This document shows, piece after piece, positions 58,307-64,000 of a DNA stretch of 64,000 nt. A model generated the notes under the pieces. That model ran no database searches. It was not told the DNA's origin and saw only the letters and a list, made by a program, of their open reading frames with translations. This stretch comes from Grammothele lineata (taxonomy: Eukaryota > Basidiomycota > Agaricomycetes > Polyporales > Polyporaceae): contig NDFF03000005.1 in NCBI GenBank assembly GCA_002150815.3, positions 1 to 64,000 of the forward strand. The letters run 5' to 3'. Numbering within the stretch: position 1 is the stretch's first letter; the number at the start of each line of letters is the position of its first letter. Made by a program: the position numbers and the translations under genes.

Positions 58307-58570
58307 AACGGTGGGAAGAGCATTGGACTCCTTGTATAACAGTGTACATTCATCATGTTGAAGCACGGATCATGTAGACCGTGTAGACCTTGTAGCCCTT
58401 ATGATGTGACGATACCCAGTTCACTCGTTAACACTCACGAGATATCTTTCTTACATTGAAGTTGCTGTGCACCGATTTTCCCAAATTCAACGGGAGTAGA
58501 CCGGGCGCGGTACGGGGGTATCAAGCATTTCCATCATGTACGAGCGTGCACGTGCAGTTGACATGTAAGG

Positions 58571-59400
58571 TTATTGTTCAGCCGGAACGTCCACCTGGTC
58601 ACCTATAGTCGTTTGTGACTGGGAGAGGCGCAAGCGCAGCTGCTGATTCTCTTCGCGCACAGCTTGGAGGGAGGCGAGCGCGTTCTTGAGGTCCTCCCGC
58701 GTCTGCCCAAGTTCCCTCGCCTGCTCCTCCCCGATCTCCCCAGCACTGACGGCAATGCCTGCATAAATCGAGTCGGTCTCTCCGCTGCTCTACATTCCAG
58801 CACGCGAACAGAATAAACGGACGCACCTTGCACTAGCTTCACGAGACGCCATAACCGCAGAACAACAAGAAGCGATGCGAGTTCCCGCTCGCGCCCGCGG
58901 AGGACAACCTCGAGAACAAACGTTGTGCATACGACAACGGCGTCAAAAAGGTGAAGCGCAGCATGCGGCGGCGCATGGTCGCTGAGCGGGTTGTAGTGCG
59001 CGGGACCGAGGGACCAGAGCGAGAGCGGGACTTCGAGCACGAAGAGGGTTGTGATCGCGAGCGACACGTGCGCGAGCACAGTCAGCCACGCGGGCGCACC
59101 GGGGCCCTCGATGGGCGTGCAGTCGGCAGAGAGGAAGGTGTACCCGAGGTCAGCCAATACGCATGCGGAGTCGATGATGACCTGGAGGGGTGTCTATAGG
59201 TGCAGTAGTCTTCACGAGGAGAGAGCACGTACCAGGCTTATGACAGTGTAGTGTAGAGGGGTCGACTCCAGAGTCTCCGCAGTCCGTTGTTTCGCACGGA
59301 CATAGCGGCTTTCTGGCGGGGACTCCTGTGCTTCGAGGTAGGCGTTGAAGTCAGGAGAGTGGGACGCAGAGGATGGGAGGAGCGGGTCGTCTTCAGACAT
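58571..59400 (-). CDS. Voltage-gated proton channel homologue (Hv1 family)
   Basis: A four-TM voltage-sensor protein. Known Hv1 channels export protons through the voltage-sensor domain itself and dimerise by a C-terminal coiled coil. S1 lies in HYTVISLVIIDSACVLADLG, with an Asp at the place of the proton-selectivity Asp. S2 includes VSLAITTLFVLEVPLSLW and S3 LFDAVVVCTTFVLEVVL. S4 is VVLRLWRLVKLVQG, carrying the R-x-W-R-x-x-(R/K) signature of the family with Lys at the third charge. After the last intron (VQ|GIAVSAGEIGEEQ) comes a predicted coiled coil (LGQTREDLKNALASLQAVRE), ending VDVPAEQ. The N-terminus MSEDDPLLPSSASHSPD is acidic and short. Three exons, all in frame; the gene looks complete. 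Confidence 0.83.
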
Positions 59401-59875
59401 CTTTGCCGCGGCCCCATCGCCTGCCTTGCCTACTCTCCGGCGGTCGATTACACGTGATCGCTGCGCAACGCATGCGGACCGTTGTCCACACACATCGACT
59501 CTGCTAAGTAAATAAAGCTCACATATACCTGATCGTGTAGCACACACAAAACAGTAAAAGAACGAAGACCGCACGTCGCGGTGACTGGGGATACATTACG
59601 AGAGGCACTATGTACAAGATACAGGTTGTCGTGAGTCGTCCGTGTAGGACGGTGGTGCTAATAGATATAGGTGTTGATGTGGTCTAATCGATACAGTCCG
59701 GGTAGGATGGGGTCATGCACTAGGAATAAAGGCTACAATGAGAGAGTTGAAAAGGAAGTGTCTCGACTAGCGATGTGCGGGGGTCCCTGGGCAGTGTCAG
59801 AGATCGGAACGCAAGCGTTCAATGTCCAGCCCGAGTGTTCAAAGAAAGATCATTCGAATGGAGGGAAGATAACCT
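59401..59875. other. Upstream region of the proton-channel gene
   Basis: About 475 bp between the proton-channel ATG and the stop of the next minus-strand gene. It should hold the channel promoter. No gene seen. Confidence 0.4.
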
Positions 59876-61439
59876 TCACCGAGTAGACGAAGTGTCGCTA
59901 TCCGCGCGCACCCACTGCGACCGCACCGAGCGCGTCACGGGCTGATCGGGGTCGATCACATCCTCCGGGAACATTCCATACGAGATTGGGCGGAGTGCGG
60001 ACCCGATAGGGACAACAGCACCATCGCGTTCCAGGTCAATGTAGAATGTGCTCGTCGGGGAGGTTTCCGCGTCGAGCGCCAAGCTGAACTTCGGGTTGAC
60101 CGGCACGCGGGCGATCCGCGCAGGCTGAGGGAGGGCGGGGACGGGCGGCGGGGACGCCGCCGTTGACTGGCTCCACGTCGACTTGAGCTTGAGAGGACGA
60201 AGAGGACGCACAGGAGGGAGCATGGTGCCGGGCTTAAGCGAGAACGAGAAGCGCGGAAGCGACGCACGCAGGGCACCCGCTGCGAACGGGGGCGCAAAGG
60301 GCTGGTCAACGCCTCGACGGGCTGGAGCGGCGCGCTTGGCCCAGTTCGGCCGCAGGCTCTCCACGCTGGGCTTGTACGGGAGAGCGGAGAGGCGGCTGGT
60401 CCACGTTGTGCGGCGTTCCATCGGTGAAGGAGGGGTCGGGGAGACCTCCGGTCTGGGCGGCTGCCACATGGGGGAAGTGGGCTCTGTCGGGAACTTGGGG
60501 GGGGTGAGGGCCATGTCCGAGTCAATCTCAACCGAAGGGGAGCGAGGGGAGCGAGGGAGAGACTTGGTGTGTCGCTCGTAGATCGGTGTGCGATAGTGGA
60601 AGGATGTACGTTTAATGTCGACTACATCTTCAGAGTCCCGCTGGGTTTTCTCGTCCAGGAAGCGTGGACGTGGAGCCTCGAAGGAATCCGAGGGATACAC
60701 AAACCAGGGGATGGAGCGCACCGAAGTCAACCAGATGTCCGGAACAACGCTCATGTGCGTGACGGCGGACGTCAGGAGAGAGAAGGCGTAAAGCAAAACT
60801 ATGGGCGCAATTCAGCATGTGTCGGGATAACAGCAAGCACACATAGACTTACGGATCATGCAAGATATCCAAGATAGTGCAACGACAAGGGATGAGGAGG
60901 CACAGGCGACAATGCTGATCCCTTGGCACAGTGCAGGGGGGCCATTGACGGTAACGTCAAATGAACTTGCTAGCAGCAACGTGGACATCAGAGCAGTCCA
61001 TGCGCATTCATAGCGCACGGTGTCGAGTGGCAAACTCGGAAACCACGATGGTGCGAATGAACTATCGAAACCATTGATTTAGTAACAGACTTCGGTGAAG
61101 GAGAATATGCTTATGCCCACCAGGCCAGGAGTGAAACGAGGAAACACGAGTTGACGATCACGAAAGTGGGTGCACCAAGAGCTAATGAGAAGATGAGACA
61201 CTGTTCGTTACATCAATTTGGTATGCACTCACCGTCAACCTCCAAGTTCTTAAGCACTGTCAGATTCCACCCCGCAAACCCAAGGATGAGTATATTAACG
61301 TATACTAAGATACCTGCGGAATCGGGTGAGTACCTCGCAAGTAACAGAGGATTGACCGCGTCGTACCAAAGAGCACTAGGCGAAGAACAATGAACGGGTT
61401 CCGCATGACCGTCGAAGGTTGAGGAAAACCTTCAAACAT
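59876..61439 (-). CDS. Four-TM (MARVEL-like) membrane protein with proline-rich tail
   Basis: The N-terminal half holds four hydrophobic segments spread over short exons: PFIVLRLVLFG|ILVYVNILILGFAGW, APTFVIVNSCFLVSLLAC, YECAWTALMSTLLLASSF and SLVVALSWISCMI|LLLYAFSLL. This arrangement resembles fungal MARVEL-domain proteins, but I see no decisive motif. The last exon encodes a cytosolic tail of about 280 residues rich in Pro, Ser, Arg and Thr (for example TEPTSPMWQPPRPEVSPTPP), ending SDTSSTR. The start could be MFEGFPQPSTV (61439) or the in-frame MRNPFIVL (61406). All exons stay open and introns are GT..AG. Function unknown. Confidence 0.75.
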
Positions 61440-62227
61440 TACTTGCTTGGGACTCAGCAGAAGGCGGATAGAATAGGTTCGTGGCGGGATAAGGGTAGTC
61501 GTCGAAGGTCGGAGGAGCGAGAGTAGCAGGAAGGACAGACAGTCAGGCGAATTTGAATGAATGACAGAGCCTGAGTGCACGGAATTGACGGCTGAAGCTG
61601 GGTGCGTCGATGGAGGATGCTGAAGGTCTTTAAAGGCGGGAGACAAGGCAAGTCTAGGGGAACGTATGGGTTTTCCAAAGCGATCTCAAGCAGTCGAGGG
61701 ACCGCCGGGGCCACAAAGGAATGTGTGCGTGGACCATGGTCATTTAAAGCGTCGGATGGTCGGCTACGCCGGGAGAGGAAGTACAATGGCCTGCCAGAGA
61801 ACAATAGCAGCGCGGCGAAGCGGTTGGTGCAGGCTTGATCGGCGCTACAGTCCCTTTGTCTTTGGTAATGGGCGCTCGCGTGTTGTACGTCACACACTAC
61901 AAGGGACTATACCGAGTGCTTGTTATAGCGCTCTCTCTCAGTAAGTACTCTTCTTATTGCAATAATAGGGCAACTCAGACTAGCGCCCAGTGCCTATTCC
62001 TTGCTCTCAACGCGTACGAATTCGAAGGACGACGTGAACCCGATTCATTTCGCTCTCGACGTTTCCTCGCGAGTCATCGATGTCTCGTTGCGCACATTTC
62101 GGTTAGTTGATGATGACTGTCCGTCGGGGCCGACGCTGACCAGCTTAGCGCCAGTAGTGCTACATATCCGAACGGGGACGACTTAGATGTTGCCTAAACC
62201 CCCTCTTCGACATACCATAACGCCAAT
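61440..62227. promoter_or_regulatory. Divergent intergenic region, four-TM gene / ABC transporter
   Basis: These 788 bp separate two divergent start codons and should hold both promoters. No TATA box or other clear motif was recognised. Confidence 0.35.
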
Positions 62228-64000
62228 ATGCCTCTGCAGTATCAGGTTGAGGCTGCCGTTGCACTCGCCGTTGCCCTTACCCTCAGCCTGGGGCACCTCG
62301 CATTGTCGTCATTCAGCAAAAGTAAATCGGAAGCATTACCGGTGATTGCTCACGGCGGCGAAGCTCTCTCACACGATCCATTCGACGTCTCCAAGCCCGA
62401 GGATACCGTCAACGGACTCTCAACCGATGAGAATGACTTCTGGACGAAGGTCAGGCTTCTCATAGACGACATTTCGCTCATCCATATTAACCCCCGTCTT
62501 TTGTGTTTCCAGGCAAGGTTCAACAGCCTGTCCATAAGTCTCGTTCTGGCCACAATTCTATCCGTCCAGTGTGTTGCACTAGGATGGTCTATCAAGGCGG
62601 GGTACGGCCAAACCACCCCGGTACAAGCCCTTAGTGCTGCCTTTGCCCTTTACACGTTCGCCCTGGCCGTCACTGCAACTCGGTCTATTGGCACCAACTA
62701 CGCTCGACTATTAACCCATCTGTCTTTGCTCACCTTCCTGGCCCTTGCGTCCTTGACCACCTCTGCCGTCATACCGTCGACATCACTACCTATCACCACA
62801 CCTACTCGCACACACGTTGAAGATCCACTCTCACAGGGGATTCTGTGGTGGGTAGTATATGCGCTGTACTTTGTCTCCTTTATTCTGGCAGCAACTACCC
62901 CTCGTGGCCCCAAGTTGTATCTGTCACCACATGGAATTTACCCTGAATGTGTCAGCCCTGTTGACTCTGCATCGACCAACGATAATGTCACGGAGTCTGG
63001 AAGTACGTACATGTTGCTGTTCGGTTTGCGATGTTAAGACTAAGGCCTGCTATAGACGGATCCGTCATCGCTGCCCTTCTTTTCTCATACTCCACGCGGG
63101 TCGTCGTGCTCGGGAACACCATTGGATCCATCGAAATTAGCAGCCTTCCTATCCTCAGCACCGACATGCGAGCTATACCGCTTTATACAACCATGCGTCG
63201 TGTATCGCGTCAATGGACTCGCATTGGCACCTGGTCTCCTACTCCCGGATCTGGTCTCGAGCTCGCGCTTCGTCTCGTGCGTCTCAATACAGAGCTACTC
63301 ACGCTACTCGGCGCACTCTCGCTCTTCGCCGCTCTGACGTGGTACCTGCCTGCCTTCTTCCTCCGACAGCTCGTGTACTACCTGGAAGTCGATCCTCAGC
63401 GTGAGTTCCGCGAATGGGGGTTCCTGTATGCTACAGGGCTCTTCGCAAGCAGCTTTGCCGTCCATCTAGGTGAGTCGTGTGTCCAGCGACTTGATTCACT
63501 TGCGCTCATATAGCGCATCCACCAGCTGCTGCGCACACGTCAAACATCTGTTCCACAGACCTCCAGGTGCGGGTGAAGACGCAGCTCAACTCTGTACTGT
63601 TCGCCAAGGTGCTAGTGCGCAAAGACGTTGTTTCTACGGGGTCTTCGCAGAGCGCTACTCGCCAGGCCGAAGAAACTTCCGATGGCGACAACATACCCGA
63701 AGGTCCGGCCCAGAAGGAAGAATTTGCCAGCAAAGCGCAGGTCATGACTCTTATGACGGCCGACACTGACCGCATCAGCGGGTGTGCGCGCTGGCTTATG
63801 ACCGCCGTGGACGTTCCGATCGAAATCGCCATCGGAACGTATTTTCTCTACAGTTTGCTGGGTGTATCCTCGTTTGTCGGGCTTGCAGTCATCCTCATCT
63901 TCATGCCTATCAATCACTTTGCAGGCAAGACCATGGTAGGAACACAGGAACACCTCATGAAGGCTAGGGACGAACGCGTCTCTCTCATGAATGAGGTAAG
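62228..64000 (+). CDS. ABC transporter, ABCC/MRP type, 5' part only
   Basis: A full-size ABCC exporter is expected; only the N-terminal membrane domain and part of TMD1 are in the window. The start MPLQYQVEAAVALAVALTLSL leads to an N-terminal multi-TM region (ARFNSLSISLVLATILSVQCV, LWWVVYALYFVSFILAATT). TMD1 includes LRLVRLNTELLTLLGALSLF and the ABCC hallmark VRVKTQLNSVLFAKVLVRKDV. EEFASKAQVMTLMTADTDRISG, IEIAIGTYFLYSLLG and GTQEHLMKARDERVSLMNE follow. The last exon ends at a GTAAG donor at 63996. A 63-nt GTCAGG..CCAG segment at about 62449-62511 may be an intron, but it is in frame and open. Nucleotide-binding domains lie beyond the edge; substrate unknown. Confidence 0.9.

Overview
This window is nuclear DNA from a filamentous fungus, most likely an Agaricomycete basidiomycete and possibly a polypore. 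The evidence is single-copy eukaryotic genes (PRP28, GCD6/eIF2B-epsilon, NOP2, a syntaxin) cut by many short introns of about 50-70 nt, and a tandem array of DUF6533-type membrane proteins, a family I know from mushrooms. All multi-exon models were built by hand from GT..AG junctions and reading phase; no transcript or database evidence was available. Every protein motif quoted was read in the translation.

Layout. 1-5434 is gene-free as far as I can see and rich in palindromes. 5435-14050: PRP28 (-), a small EF-hand-like protein (+), a lysine-methyltransferase-like protein (-) and a RhoGEF (+). 14890-22634: asparagine synthetase (-), an aldo-keto reductase (-) and a plasma-membrane syntaxin (+). 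23299-27046: kynureninase (+) and kynurenine formamidase (-), tail to tail, then a tiny PMP3 gene that diverges from the formamidase. 27611-34962: eIF2B-epsilon (-), an Ala/Glu/Pro/Lys-rich protein (-) and a PalI/SUR7-type membrane protein (+). 37372-41889: NOP2 (-), a FUN14-domain protein (+) and an unknown protein (-). 43362-58306: five head-to-tail paralogous multi-pass DUF6533 genes. 58571-64000: a voltage-gated proton channel homologue (-), a four-TM protein with a proline-rich tail (-) and the 5' part of an ABCC transporter (+) that runs off the right edge.

The most striking signal is the gene structure of the DUF6533 array. All five copies need a two-nucleotide exon, between two introns of about 51-57 nt, to keep the reading frame. 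They also share 8-nt and 16-nt exons, and four of five have a 9-nt exon; in the fifth the same nine bases are fused to the upstream exon. For the first copy the exon lengths sum to exactly 342 codons. One copy has gained a His/Ser/Pro-rich C-terminal tail. Second in interest is the pairing of two consecutive kynurenine-pathway genes, with the formamidase sharing a 104-bp promoter with PMP3.
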